Shown here: piece by piece, positions 9,021-18,311 of the stretch
How positions within the stretch are numbered: the stretch's first letter is position 1
Layout: every line of letters starts with the position of its first letter
Source: Spirosoma pollinicola
GTDB lineage: Bacteria; Bacteroidota; Bacteroidia; Cytophagales; Spirosomataceae
Reading direction: 5' to 3'
Assembly: GCF_002831565.1 (NCBI RefSeq)
Contig: NZ_CP025096.1
Location: forward strand, 1,961,027 to 2,025,026
DNA: 64,000 nucleotides
Notes under the pieces: generated by a model
What the model was told of the DNA's origin: nothing
Seen by the model: only the letters and a program-made list of their open reading frames with translations
Database searches by the model: none
Translations under genes and position numbers: made by a program

Positions 9021-10586
9021 ATGAGAAGCAAATTTGTAAACTATATAAATCGGGCACTACTCTGCGGCATCGCTCTGACAGGCCCTTTCGGTTGCACCGA
9101 GTTTCTAAAAGAGCAGGCCCCATCAAACCTGACGCCGGATAGTTTTTACACTATCCCTGACCATGCCGAAGCCGCTTTGGCGTCTACTTATGCCAGCCTG
9201 CGGTTCATGGGTGATGGAGCGGGTATCTTCTCCAGCAACTGGCAGCTGCTTGAAGCCCTGACCGGTACATCCACCACCGAAACGGCGCAGAACTCCGACC
9301 TTAATAACCTCTATGGATTGGTTCATGACGGCAACACCGCCCACGTGGTGAACTACTGGAACGGTCTGTACCGGGTCATTGCCAATGCCAATCAGGTAAT
9401 CGAGAAAGTGCCGGGCATTACGCCGATGGATGCCGCTCAGAAAACTAAAATCATTGGTGAAGCTCGATTCTTACGGGCTTCGGCCTACTTTACAGCGGTA
9501 CGCTTATGGGGCAATATTCCCCTGATTACCAAGCCTCAAACGGCTGCCTCGGACGATTTCTTACCCGCGCGGGCAGCACAGGAAGACGTATACAAAGTAA
9601 TTGTCGACGACTTACTGGTGGCTGAAGCGGCTGGCTTAGCCTGGATGGATGCAAGTGGTCGGGTCAACCTGGCTGCAGTGAAAACCCAGCTCGCCAAGGT
9701 CTACCTCACCATGGCCGGGTTCCCCCTCAGCAAAGGTGCTTCGCATTACAAACTGGCGGCTGATAAGGCACTGGAGGTCATCACCTACGCCAATGCCAAC
9801 CCATCGACAATCAACCTGTTCACTACGTATGATGACGTTCACCGGGAAAGCACCGAAAACCGTGTCGAGCACCTCTTCATGCTTCAGTACAACACGACTG
9901 TAGCGGGTAACCCCATGGACAACTTCTTCCCGAACTTTAAACCCGTTACTTACAACGGGCCGGGTGGAACGGGAAGCTCCGTGCCCACGGCAGCCTTCTA
10001 CAACTCCTACGAGCCAGGTGATCTGCGGACAAAGGATCAGGCGGGGTATTTCTACACCACCTACTTCACGAACGGCAACGGAGCGCCTTTTGCGCTGGGT
10101 GCCCCCTACGTCTTCAAACACTTCAACCGGACGGCCAATGGTACGGCTGGGGTAGCTGGCTCGCGGCAGAACAACCTGAACGTACCCCAAATCCGCTTCG
10201 CCGAAACGCTGCTGATCTACGCCGAAGCGCAGAACGAAGTGGGCAGTCCTACCCAGGCGGCTTATGATGCGTTCAAGCGGATTCGGGATCGGGCCACGCT
10301 GACCACCCCGGCCCTGGGCGCCTATACGCAGGCCACTTTTCGGGAAGCCGTCTGGAGGGAGCGCTGGCGGGAACTGTGCTACGAGCAAATCACCTGGTTC
10401 GATATGGTACGCTTGCGGAAAGTGTATAACGAGAAAACCAATGGATTCGACAATTTCGTGGGCCACATAAACCTGAGTTCCAACCAGGCGTTGCAGGAAA
10501 AACACCTGCTGCTTCCGCTGCCTAAGCAGGAACTGCTGAACAACCCCAACCTGAAAACACAGAATCCAGGTTACCCGGGCGTTTAA
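9021..10586 (+). CDS. SusD/RagB-family surface lipoprotein (copy 1)
   Basis: A 521-residue SusD-family protein, the substrate-binding lid that works with SusC at the cell surface. The N-terminus has a hydrophobic segment followed by Cys25 (context GPFGC), which fits a lipoprotein signal though the lipobox is not ideal. SusD signatures include the N-terminal NLTPDSFYTIPDHAEAALAS, the TPR-like helices with IIGEARFLRASAYFTAV, and the C-terminal RWRELCYEQITWFDMVRLRK. It follows susC by 26 bp and ends at a strong terminator, so they form an operon. It is close to identical to copy 2 over long stretches. Ligand unknown; a glycan or glycoside is typical of the family. Confidence 0.92.
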   Translation: MRSKFVNYINRALLCGIALTGPFGCTEFLKEQAPSNLTPDSFYTIPDHAEAALASTYASLRFMGDGAGIFSSNWQLLEALTGTSTTETAQNSDLNNLYGLVHDGNTAHVVNYWNGLYRVIANANQVIEKVPGITPMDAAQKTKIIGEARFLRASAYFTAVRLWGNIPLITKPQTAASDDFLPARAAQEDVYKVIVDDLLVAEAAGLAWMDASGRVNLAAVKTQLAKVYLTMAGFPLSKGASHYKLAADKALEVITYANANPSTINLFTTYDDVHRESTENRVEHLFMLQYNTTVAGNPMDNFFPNFKPVTYNGPGGTGSSVPTAAFYNSYEPGDLRTKDQAGYFYTTYFTNGNGAPFALGAPYVFKHFNRTANGTAGVAGSRQNNLNVPQIRFAETLLIYAEAQNEVGSPTQAAYDAFKRIRDRATLTTPALGAYTQATFREAVWRERWRELCYEQITWFDMVRLRKVYNEKTNGFDNFVGHINLSSNQALQEKHLLLPLPKQELLNNPNLKTQNPGYPGV

Positions 10587-10607
10587 CTGCGTTAATTTGT
10601 CAACCTA

Positions 10608-10644
10608 AACCTATAAGGTCTCAAAGACCTTATAGGTTTTTTTT
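10608..10644 (+). terminator. Terminator of susCD copy 1
   Basis: Stem AACCTATAAGGTC (10608-10620) pairs with 10626-10638 over a 5-base loop, followed by a run of T. The whole region is identical to the terminator after copy 2, and the same stem recurs after hisB. Confidence 0.92.
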
Positions 10645-11061
10645 ATGTATCATTCTATCTATAAAGCCTGATACCGATTGAATCAAATCGGATTTATACT
10701 TAAGTAGTAAAGTCAAGTTTCCATAGCGTCATAGCGACTATTTTTTCATCTATAACTATATGTTAAAACTATCAAAACGAGCAATATTTATTTTAATACT
10801 CTTTAGAAGGGACTTGAAGAACATCATACCTACTTAAGTGTAATTACTCAACTAATTTTGAGTAATTATCTCTATATATTTTTTTACAAATAAACAACTG
10901 TAAGTATATTTTTTTAATAACCCTTAAATTATCTTTTAATTATTTTCTAATCTACACGAGTAGTTTAGAAGCACTATGTTATTATTTCTAAAAATAATCC
11001 TCTCATTGTCTAATTTTCTTTTCCTACTAATCTTAGACGGTTACTTTCTTGTAACTTTTTT
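10645..11061. other. AT-rich spacer between the two susCD operons
   Basis: About 417 bp, strongly AT-rich, with no credible open frame. It carries the block at 10926-10963 shared with the first operon's upstream region and must hold the promoter of copy 2. No perfect TAnnTTTG box at a suitable distance was found. Confidence 0.5.
10926..10963 (+). promoter_or_regulatory. Block conserved upstream of both susC copies (copy 2)
   Basis: Counterpart of 5630-5668: shared core CTTTTAATTATTTT and shared end GAGTAG, ending 98 bases before the susC start. Its survival in otherwise diverged AT-rich DNA suggests a regulatory role. Confidence 0.5.
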
Positions 11062-14000
11062 ATGAAAAAACACTTACCACCTCAATTCATGTTCGATAGG
11101 ATAATTAAAGGGCTAACTACTCAGCTTTTAGTAGCTATACTATGTGTTAGCCTTACCTATGCGAAGAGTCCGTTTGACCGCAATCCACGTACAGAACGTC
11201 CCGAAGCCACTGCCGACAGAACGCTGACGGGACAGGTCAGAGATGAGAAAAATGAAACCTTACCCGGCGTTAGTGTCATCCTGAAGGGTACTCAGCGGGG
11301 CACCGTTACCGATGCCGATGGCCGTTATAAATTAGATGTGCCCGATGGTGGTTCTACACTTGTGTTTTCGTTTGTCGGTTATCTAACGCAGGAGGTACGC
11401 CTTGGCAATCAAACATCCATTGATATTAGCCTGAAAGCCGATAGTAAAGTATTGGACGAAATTGTCGTTATCGGATACGGAACCGCCAAAAAATCAGATT
11501 TAACAGGGGCAGTTTCGGGCGTAAAAGAGGCTGAGTTGCTTGAACGGCCCGCGCCTTCACTCAACCAGCAGCTTTCGGGCCGCATGCCCGGTGTGCAGGT
11601 CAACACCAACTCGGGTCGTCCGGGCGGACGAACAACCATTCGTATTCGGGGATTTAGCTCCATCAACTCCTCCAACAACCCGCTTTACGTTGTGGATGGT
11701 GTCATGCTTCCACAGGGAACCGGCGACCAGTTCAGTAACCCAATCGACTACATCAACCCCAACGATATCGTCAATGTCGAAGTATTAAAAGATGCTTCAT
11801 CGACGGCTATTTACGGGGCACGGGGAGCCAACGGCGTTATTCTGGTATCGACCCGGAAAGGAAAAGCGGGCGAAAGCCGGGTTACTTACGACACTCAGTT
11901 CAGCGTCAACACCATCGGGCCTAACAAGCCCCAGGTCTTGAATGCAAAAGAATATCTGGCTACCGAAGATCTTGCCTATGCCAACATGGCCAAATTCGAT
12001 CCCGTCGGCTGGGCCGCCGGCAAGTGGACTTATCTGGATCCCAAGGTGCGCCGGACCGCTTTCAGTGCCGCTCACCCTGGTGTGTTCGATGCCAATCTGA
12101 ATCCATTATACGATACGGACTGGTTCAAAGAATCAGCACAGAGCGTACTATCGCAAAACCATCAATTAGGATTCAGCGGAGGTAACGAGCGCACTCAGTA
12201 CTCGCTCTCGCTCAACTACCGCGACGATCAAGGGCTGATCAAAACGTCGTACATGAAACGTTACTCGGGTCGCTTCTCTATTGACGATCAGGTAAAAAGC
12301 TGGCTTAAGATCGGGGGTACACTGAGCTACAACAACCAGAGTGAAAACCTGGTCGACGTCAATGACGCCGTGGCCCGCCAGATTGTTGAGGACTTTCCGT
12401 TCCTGCCTGTACGCTATCCCGATACCGGTGTTTTTGCCGAAAACCGCGATTATCCATATGCCGAAGGAACGATGAGTTCGGTCCACCGCTTAATGGACCG
12501 CAAGTACATTCAGAATACGCAAACCATTTTGGGTAGCTTATTTACAAACATCACGTTTGCGAAAGGGCTGGAAATGCGCACTGTACTGGGTACCAACATC
12601 CAGACCCAGGAAGTTAATCAATCGCAAACCCGCACGCTGAACATCGGCGGTAACGGCAATGCATCGACCAACAACAACCGTACGTCGTTCTGGTCGCTGG
12701 AAAACTACCTGACCTACAACAAGCAGTTCGGCCAGGACCACTCGTTTACAGGGCTGCTGGGTCTGTCGTGGCAGGAAACCAACACCTTTGGCATCGGTGC
12801 CAGTGTGAGCGGATTTGCTACTGACTATTTTGGTTTCAACAACCTGGGCGCTGGTGCCACCAACCCATCGGTTAGCTCGGGGGCTTCGCGGTTCGCGTTC
12901 AACTCGTACTTCGGACGGATCAACTACGGCTACAAAAACAAATATCTGTTTACAGCTACGGGGCGGGCCGATGGTTCTTCTAAATTCGGAGAGAACAACA
13001 AATTTGCCTTTTTCCCCTCAGCGGCTCTGGCCTGGCGGATCTCGGAAGAAGACTTCCTGAAGGGTAATCCGATCGTCTCGAACATGAAACTTCGTGCTAG
13101 CTATGGCCTGACAGGGAACTCGGAAATTCCCCCTTATCAGTCGCTGTCGTTGCTTAGCTCTACCTACGCTACCATCTACAATGACGGACGTGTTAGTGGA
13201 ACGGGGATCAACCGCTTGGCCAACCCTGATTTGAAATGGGAGAAAACGGCTCAGACCGACGTAGGTCTGGAGATTGGTCTGTTCAAAGGGCGGGTTAATG
13301 TAGAACTTGATTACTACTATCGCTTAACCACCGACATGCTCCTTGATGCACCTGTTCCACGCACCAGCGGCTATGCTACTATTCGCCGGAATGTAGGATC
13401 GATGCAAAATAGAGGCTTTGAATTTGGCCTCAACACGGTAAACATTAACAAGGGTACTTTTAGCTGGAACACAACCTTTAACATCTCGCTGAACCGCAAT
13501 AAAGTATTGTCGCTGGCTACACCATCCGATATCTTCGGCGTAGGGGGACCAAACTTCACGAACCAGACCAATATTATTCGGATTGGTGAGCCAGTAGGTT
13601 CATTCTGGGGCTTAACCCGCGCAGGTGTGTGGAGCGAAGCTGAACGCGAAGAAGCAGCCAAGTTCACCAGCTACCGCAATGGTCTGACCATTCTGCCCGG
13701 CGACATCAAGTACCTGGATGTTAACGGCGACAAGGCCATCACCGATGCCGACCGCAGCATCATTGGCAACGGCAGTCCAAAAGGCTGGGGGGCCATGACC
13801 AACAATTTCCGCTTTGGCCAGTTCGACGCTACACTTGAACTACAGTACATGTTCGGTAACGATGTATTGCTCATGAACCTGCACCCTAGTGAAGACCGGC
13901 AGGCGCTGGCAAACAGCTACTCATCGGTACTCAATGCCTGGACACCAACCAACCAGGGAAGCCAGATTGCCCAGGTTCGGGATACACGTGCGGGCTACGT

Positions 14001-14298
14001 GACCAACGTCGATAGCCACTGGGTAAAGGATGGATCATTCCTACGGGGTAAAAATTTACTGTTTGGTTACACCTTACCCCCTGCGGTTACGAACAAGTTG
14101 AAGCTAAACCGGCTCCGCGTATATGCTTCTGCGCAAAATTTCTTCCTGCTTGTGAAAGATCCTATTATTGGCGACCCAGAGGTGACGCCTACCAATCAGG
14201 GTACCGGGGATAATAATAGCGCCTTCTCGCAGGGTGAAATCTGGCACAACTACCCAAAACCAACTACGTACCTGCTAGGTCTCCAAATCGGATTATAA
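11062..14298 (+). CDS. SusC/RagA-family TonB-dependent receptor (copy 2, intact)
   Basis: Intact 1078-residue outer-membrane transporter, tandem paralogue of the broken gene at 5764. Order: signal peptide to about residue 34, carboxypeptidase-D regulatory-like domain starting RTLTGQVRDEKNETLPG, TonB-box region VIGYGTAKKSD, plug, then the barrel ending TTYLLGLQIGL. Protein sequence is highly similar to copy 1, with most differences near the signal peptide and scattered along the barrel. At the DNA level, identical tracts alternate with tracts rich in silent changes. It is followed by its SusD partner after 41 bp. It imports an unknown oligomer or glycoside using TonB energy. Confidence 0.95.
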   Translation: MKKHLPPQFMFDRIIKGLTTQLLVAILCVSLTYAKSPFDRNPRTERPEATADRTLTGQVRDEKNETLPGVSVILKGTQRGTVTDADGRYKLDVPDGGSTLVFSFVGYLTQEVRLGNQTSIDISLKADSKVLDEIVVIGYGTAKKSDLTGAVSGVKEAELLERPAPSLNQQLSGRMPGVQVNTNSGRPGGRTTIRIRGFSSINSSNNPLYVVDGVMLPQGTGDQFSNPIDYINPNDIVNVEVLKDASSTAIYGARGANGVILVSTRKGKAGESRVTYDTQFSVNTIGPNKPQVLNAKEYLATEDLAYANMAKFDPVGWAAGKWTYLDPKVRRTAFSAAHPGVFDANLNPLYDTDWFKESAQSVLSQNHQLGFSGGNERTQYSLSLNYRDDQGLIKTSYMKRYSGRFSIDDQVKSWLKIGGTLSYNNQSENLVDVNDAVARQIVEDFPFLPVRYPDTGVFAENRDYPYAEGTMSSVHRLMDRKYIQNTQTILGSLFTNITFAKGLEMRTVLGTNIQTQEVNQSQTRTLNIGGNGNASTNNNRTSFWSLENYLTYNKQFGQDHSFTGLLGLSWQETNTFGIGASVSGFATDYFGFNNLGAGATNPSVSSGASRFAFNSYFGRINYGYKNKYLFTATGRADGSSKFGENNKFAFFPSAALAWRISEEDFLKGNPIVSNMKLRASYGLTGNSEIPPYQSLSLLSSTYATIYNDGRVSGTGINRLANPDLKWEKTAQTDVGLEIGLFKGRVNVELDYYYRLTTDMLLDAPVPRTSGYATIRRNVGSMQNRGFEFGLNTVNINKGTFSWNTTFNISLNRNKVLSLATPSDIFGVGGPNFTNQTNIIRIGEPVGSFWGLTRAGVWSEAEREEAAKFTSYRNGLTILPGDIKYLDVNGDKAITDADRSIIGNGSPKGWGAMTNNFRFGQFDATLELQYMFGNDVLLMNLHPSEDRQALANSYSSVLNAWTPTNQGSQIAQVRDTRAGYVTNVDSHWVKDGSFLRGKNLLFGYTLPPAVTNKLKLNRLRVYASAQNFFLLVKDPIIGDPEVTPTNQGTGDNNSAFSQGEIWHNYPKPTTYLLGLQIGL

Positions 14299-14339
14299 TC
14301 CACAAACGCATTTAACTTATCTGACATTTCTTTTCTAGT

Positions 14340-15905
14340 ATGAGACATACACTCGTAAAACATATAAGCCGGGCCTTGCTATGCGGAATTGCCCTAACCG
14401 GACCAATTGGCTGCAAGGATTTTCTGGAAGAACAAGCTCCATCGAACCTAACGCCTACCAGCTTCTATACAATTCCCGACCATGCCGAAGCGGCTCTGGC
14501 ATCGGTATACGCCAGCCTTCGGTTTATGGGCGACGGAGCGGGTATCTTCTCCAGCAACTGGCAGCTGCTCGAAGCTCTGAGTGGTACATCCACCACCGAA
14601 ACGGCGCAGAACTCCGACCTTAATAACCTCTATGGATTGGTTCATGACGGCAACACGGCGCACGTGGTGAACTATTGGAACGGCCTGTACCGGGTTATCG
14701 CCAACGCCAATCAGGTAATCGAGAAAGTGCCGGGCATTACGCCGATGGATGCCGCTCAGAAAACCAAAATTATTGGTGAAGCTAAATTCCTTCGGGCTTC
14801 GGCCTACTTTACAGCCGTTCAGCTTTGGGGAGATATTCCCCTGATTACCAAGTCACAAACGGCCGCTTCAGATGATTTCCTGCCCGTTCGTTCCTCTAAA
14901 GAGGATGTGTACAAACTGATCGTTGATGACTTGACTGCTGCTGAAGCGGCTGGTCTGGCGTGGATGGATGTGAGCGGTCGGGCGAATCTGGCTGCGGTGA
15001 AAACCCAGCTGTCCAAAGTTTACCTGACAATGGCCGGATTTCCCCTCAGCAAAGGCGCATCGCATTACAAACTGGCTGCCGATAAAGCCCTGGAGGTGAT
15101 TACCTACGCCAATGCCAACCCATCGGTAATCAACCTCTTCACGACCTACGAAGATGTCCACCGCGAGAGCACGGAAAACCGCGTTGAACACCTGTTCGAG
15201 CTTCAGTACAATACGCTGGTAGCGGGTAACCCTATGGATAACTTCTTCCCGAACTTCAAACCCGTTACTTACAACGGGCCGGGTGGAACGGGAAGCTCCG
15301 TGCCCACGGCAGCTTTCTATAATTCGTATGAAAAGGGCGACTTGCGGGCCAAGGATCAGGCGGGGTATTTCTACACCACCTATTATACCAATGGCAATGG
15401 GGCTGCCTTCGATCTGGGTGCTCCCTATGTGTTCAAACACTTCAACCGGACGGCCAATGGTACGGCGGGCGTTGCTGGCTCGCGGCAGAACAACCTCAAC
15501 GTACCCCAAATCCGGTATGCCGAGACGCTGTTGATCTACGCCGAAGCGCAGAACGAAGTGGGTGGACCTACCCAGGCGGCTTACGATGCGTTCAAGCGGA
15601 TTCGGGACCGGGCCACGCTGACCACCCCGGCGCTGGGCGCTTATACACAGGCTACCCTCCGGGAAGCCGTATGGCGGGAACGCTGGCATGAACTGTGCTA
15701 CGAGCAAATCACCTGGTTCGATATGGTGCGGCTGCGGAAAGTGTATAACGAGAAAACCAATGGCTTCGACAATTTTGTGGGCCATATAAACCTGAGTTCC
15801 AACCAGGCGTTGCAGGAAAAACACCTGCTGCTTCCGCTGCCTAAGCAGGAACTGCTGAACAACCCCAACCTGAAAACACAGAATCCAGGTTACCCGGGCG
15901 TTTAA
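14340..15905 (+). CDS. SusD/RagB-family surface lipoprotein (copy 2)
   Basis: A 521-residue SusD-family protein, the same length as copy 1. Hydrophobic N-terminus with Cys25 in context GPIGC (lipoprotein-like), N-terminal motif NLTPTSFYTIPDHAEAALAS, and C-terminal RWHELCYEQITWFDMVRLRK. Partner of the SusC at 11062 in a two-gene operon ending in the terminator at 15927. From about 15770 through the terminator the DNA is almost or fully identical to copy 1, while central parts carry many silent differences. Differences between the copies (for instance PARAAQ versus PVRSSK near residue 178) are few, so the ligands may be the same or closely related. Confidence 0.92.
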   Translation: MRHTLVKHISRALLCGIALTGPIGCKDFLEEQAPSNLTPTSFYTIPDHAEAALASVYASLRFMGDGAGIFSSNWQLLEALSGTSTTETAQNSDLNNLYGLVHDGNTAHVVNYWNGLYRVIANANQVIEKVPGITPMDAAQKTKIIGEAKFLRASAYFTAVQLWGDIPLITKSQTAASDDFLPVRSSKEDVYKLIVDDLTAAEAAGLAWMDVSGRANLAAVKTQLSKVYLTMAGFPLSKGASHYKLAADKALEVITYANANPSVINLFTTYEDVHRESTENRVEHLFELQYNTLVAGNPMDNFFPNFKPVTYNGPGGTGSSVPTAAFYNSYEKGDLRAKDQAGYFYTTYYTNGNGAAFDLGAPYVFKHFNRTANGTAGVAGSRQNNLNVPQIRYAETLLIYAEAQNEVGGPTQAAYDAFKRIRDRATLTTPALGAYTQATLREAVWRERWHELCYEQITWFDMVRLRKVYNEKTNGFDNFVGHINLSSNQALQEKHLLLPLPKQELLNNPNLKTQNPGYPGV

Positions 15906-15926
15906 CTGCGTTAATTTGTCAACCTA

Positions 15927-15963
15927 AACCTATAAGGTCTCAAAGACCTTATAGGTTTTTTTA
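15927..15963 (+). terminator. Terminator of susCD copy 2
   Basis: Stem 15927-15939 with 15945-15957, the same AACCTATAAGGTC stem and TCAAA loop as after copy 1, followed by a T run. Confidence 0.92.
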
Positions 15964-16286
15964 TTTTATATCCCCTGCAAAGGCTGGTACAAAGTCCATC
16001 GGCATGAAATGTCACCCCGTTAAGAGGAGGTCTCCGGCTCGGTATGATGCATTACCTTGAATAAGCTCCCTGCTTCGGGCTCTATTTTTTTTAATTGACG
16101 TTTCATAGTATATGAGTATTGTTACACAGAGATGCACGGAGAAAAACGGAGATACACAAAGAAAAAATTATAGAAACTCTGTGTATCTCCGTTTTTCTCC
16201 GTGCATCTCTGTGTAACAATTTTACCAAAGAAACTGTAATTCATTTTCAATCGTTTATATAGCAACATACTACTTCACAAAACGAC
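15964..16286. other. Spacer before msrA holding a very long palindrome
   Basis: No reading frame was recognised in this gap of about 320 bp. Its first half (to about 16080) is unexplained. Its second half is dominated by the 103-bp palindrome at 16118-16220. The msrA promoter should lie between the palindrome and 16287, but no TAnnTTTG box was seen. Confidence 0.5.
16118..16220. repeat. Perfect palindrome, 41-bp arms (CACAGAGATGC family)
   Basis: Arms 16118-16158 and 16180-16220 are exact reverse complements around a 21-base loop. The left arm contains the words ACACAGAGATGCACGGAG and ACGGAGATACACA. A related but imperfect palindrome sits at 31883-31976. No T run suited to termination flanks it closely, and it lies 66 bases before the msrA start, so a terminator for susD, which already has one, is unlikely. 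Confidence 0.9.
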
Positions 16287-16949
16287 ATGAAACGAATTCA
16301 CATATTGGCGCTCAGCCTGCTATTGATGGCAGGATGCGCACAGGGCCAATCGAAAGACTATACACCCGCTAAACTTCCTGAGTTAAAAAATGGTGAAGCG
16401 GTGGCAACCTTTGCGGGCGGCTGCTTCTGGGCTTTGGAGGAAGGTATGAACCAGCTCAAAGGGGTTCGGGAAGTGATTTCCGGTTATGCCGGAGGAAACG
16501 TTAAAAATCCGACCTACGAACAAGTTGGTACCGATGAAACCGGTCATGCCGAATCTGTGCAGGTTTACTACGACCCTAAAGTCATTAGTTATGCTGAACT
16601 GCTTGACGCTTTTTTCGCTGGCCACGACCCCACCACGCTGAACCGTCAGGGGCCTGACGTAGGTCGTGATTACCGGTCAGTGGCATTCTACCGGACGCCT
16701 GCTGAAAAAACGGCTATTATGGACGCGATCAAACGCACCAATGAGTCGAAACATTATGCCAACCGGGTTGTAACAGAGGTGACACCCTTGACGGCTTTTT
16801 ACCCCGCTGAGAATTACCACCAGAATTACTTCGCTCTGCATCCAAATCAGCCTTACATCCAGAGTGTTTCGTTGCCTAAAGTTGAAAAGTTACGGAAGGC
16901 AATGGTAGGGCATCTTAAAAATAATACGTCGTTAACAATGAATGACTGA
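16287..16949 (+). CDS. msrA: Peptide methionine-S-sulfoxide reductase, lipoprotein form
   Basis: Predicted MsrA, which reduces the S form of methionine sulfoxide in proteins. It has 220 residues. A lipoprotein signal is visible (LALSLLLMAGC, lipid-linked Cys17), so this copy should act outside the cytoplasm. The catalytic motif GGCFW has its cysteine at residue 46, followed by GVREVISGYAGG, GHAESVQV and GHDPTTLNRQGPDVGRDYRS, all standard MsrA blocks. The C-terminal part after YHQNYFALHPNQPYI has no obvious extra catalytic cysteine, so recycling may use another thiol. No MsrB partner is fused or adjacent. A strong palindromic terminator follows. Confidence 0.93.
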   Translation: MKRIHILALSLLLMAGCAQGQSKDYTPAKLPELKNGEAVATFAGGCFWALEEGMNQLKGVREVISGYAGGNVKNPTYEQVGTDETGHAESVQVYYDPKVISYAELLDAFFAGHDPTTLNRQGPDVGRDYRSVAFYRTPAEKTAIMDAIKRTNESKHYANRVVTEVTPLTAFYPAENYHQNYFALHPNQPYIQSVSLPKVEKLRKAMVGHLKNNTSLTMND

Positions 16950-17000
16950 TTATTAATAACAAACCGGCAATACAGCATTAGTACAGGATAATAGATTATG

Positions 17001-17029
17001 AAAATAGCCGGTTCGAACCGGCTATTTTT
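17001..17029 (+). terminator. Palindromic terminator after msrA
   Basis: Bases 17001-17028 form a perfect palindrome with core GCCGGTTCGAACCGGC flanked by A and T runs. It ends six bases before the next start codon. Confidence 0.85.
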
Positions 17030-17034
17030 GCAAT

Positions 17035-18243
17035 ATGAATACATCTACCTCTTTACCTAAATCACATAAAAACCGCTTCATCCAAAACTTACTGACGTTC
17101 TTTTTGAACCGACAGGCAGTGGCGGTCGGGTTGGTCTTTGCCTCCGACAGTATCCTTTTCGGTAGCTGGGTGGCGCACATTCCGTTTGTAAAAGCCAAAC
17201 TTCAACTTTCGGATGCTGAACTAGGTCTTACACTGTTTGCCATGCCAATCGGCTTGCTGGTCATGAACCCACTAACGGGCTGGATCATTGCCAGACTTGG
17301 CGAAGCACGGGCCTGTTTCTGGTCGGCAGTGGGCTTAACGCTGGCTGTTTGTATTCCGCTTAATGCCCCCAATCCGGCGGTTCTGGCGGTTGGTCTATTT
17401 TTAATGGGGCTGAATGCCGCCCTGATCAATGTGGCGATGAATACCACAGCCACAAATATTGAGCGCACGCAGGGCATCGTGATCATGTCGTCGTGTCATG
17501 GCATGTGGAGTTTGGGCGGTCTTTTTGGTTCGGGCATTGCCGGAGCCGTTATTGCCCTCCATGTGTCGCCACCGATACACATTGCTGTTATGGCCGGGCT
17601 GATATTGATCATGACGTTTGTGCTGCAACCGGTACTGGCGCAAATACCGTCGAGCAGCCGGACAGAAACGGGCGAAAAAGCCGGTTCGTCGTTTGTAAAA
17701 CCAAACCTTGACTTGCTGCTAATGATTTTCATTGGCCTGGCATTGGCTATGGGCGAAGGCGCTGCCTTCGATTGGAGCGCGGTTTACCTGCGCGAAACGC
17801 TCGGTGCCAGTAGTCAGATTGCTGCACTGGGTTTTGGTGCTTTTTCGCTGACAATGACCAGTTTTCGCTTCCTAGGCGACGCTATCATCCCACGAATTGG
17901 CGCCAAACGCTGGCTGCAAGTTGGCGGTGTGGTGGCCGCTTTGGGGCTACTGTTTGCCATTGCCCTCCCCTATCCGTCAACTGCTCTGATCGGATTCGGC
18001 TTACTGGGGGCAGGCTGTTCGCTTGGGGCGCCGGTTTTATATGCGGCTTCCATGCGCGTGCCGGGCATTCCACCCGCAGCGGGCCTGGCTACCTTTGCAA
18101 CGTTTAGCTTTATTGGCTTTCTGGCCGGACCACCCATTATTGGCTTCGTAGCCGAAGCTTTTGGTTTGTATTATGGGTTGGGGTTCGTGGCCGTTATTTT
18201 GCTCATCTCGGCAGGACTGGCCAAAGTAGTTAAGCTGTTTTGA
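17035..18243 (+). CDS. MFS transporter
   Basis: A 402-residue major facilitator superfamily carrier with about 12 hydrophobic segments, an inner-membrane secondary transporter. The first span (AVAVGLVFASDSILFGSWVAHIPF) and the segment PIGLLVMNPLTGWIIARLGEAR match the MFS layout, the latter near the loop between helices 2 and 3. It resembles the YbjJ/fucose-permease-like branch, but substrate cannot be assigned. ATG 17035 is only six bases after the msrA terminator, so the 5' untranslated region must be extremely short or the promoter overlaps the terminator. No other good start exists before the first membrane span. Confidence 0.85.
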   Translation: MNTSTSLPKSHKNRFIQNLLTFFLNRQAVAVGLVFASDSILFGSWVAHIPFVKAKLQLSDAELGLTLFAMPIGLLVMNPLTGWIIARLGEARACFWSAVGLTLAVCIPLNAPNPAVLAVGLFLMGLNAALINVAMNTTATNIERTQGIVIMSSCHGMWSLGGLFGSGIAGAVIALHVSPPIHIAVMAGLILIMTFVLQPVLAQIPSSSRTETGEKAGSSFVKPNLDLLLMIFIGLALAMGEGAAFDWSAVYLRETLGASSQIAALGFGAFSLTMTSFRFLGDAIIPRIGAKRWLQVGGVVAALGLLFAIALPYPSTALIGFGLLGAGCSLGAPVLYAASMRVPGIPPAAGLATFATFSFIGFLAGPPIIGFVAEAFGLYYGLGFVAVILLISAGLAKVVKLF

Positions 18244-18311
18244 AGGCGGCCCATTTGTAATCCTGTCCAAAAAATGTGTCCTATTGTTCACCAAACGTAA
18301 TTAACGAATCC

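Noticed and set aside
16118..16220. CRISPR repeat or insertion-sequence end
   Set aside because: Only one palindrome with unequal spacer and no array, no transposase and no target duplication seen.
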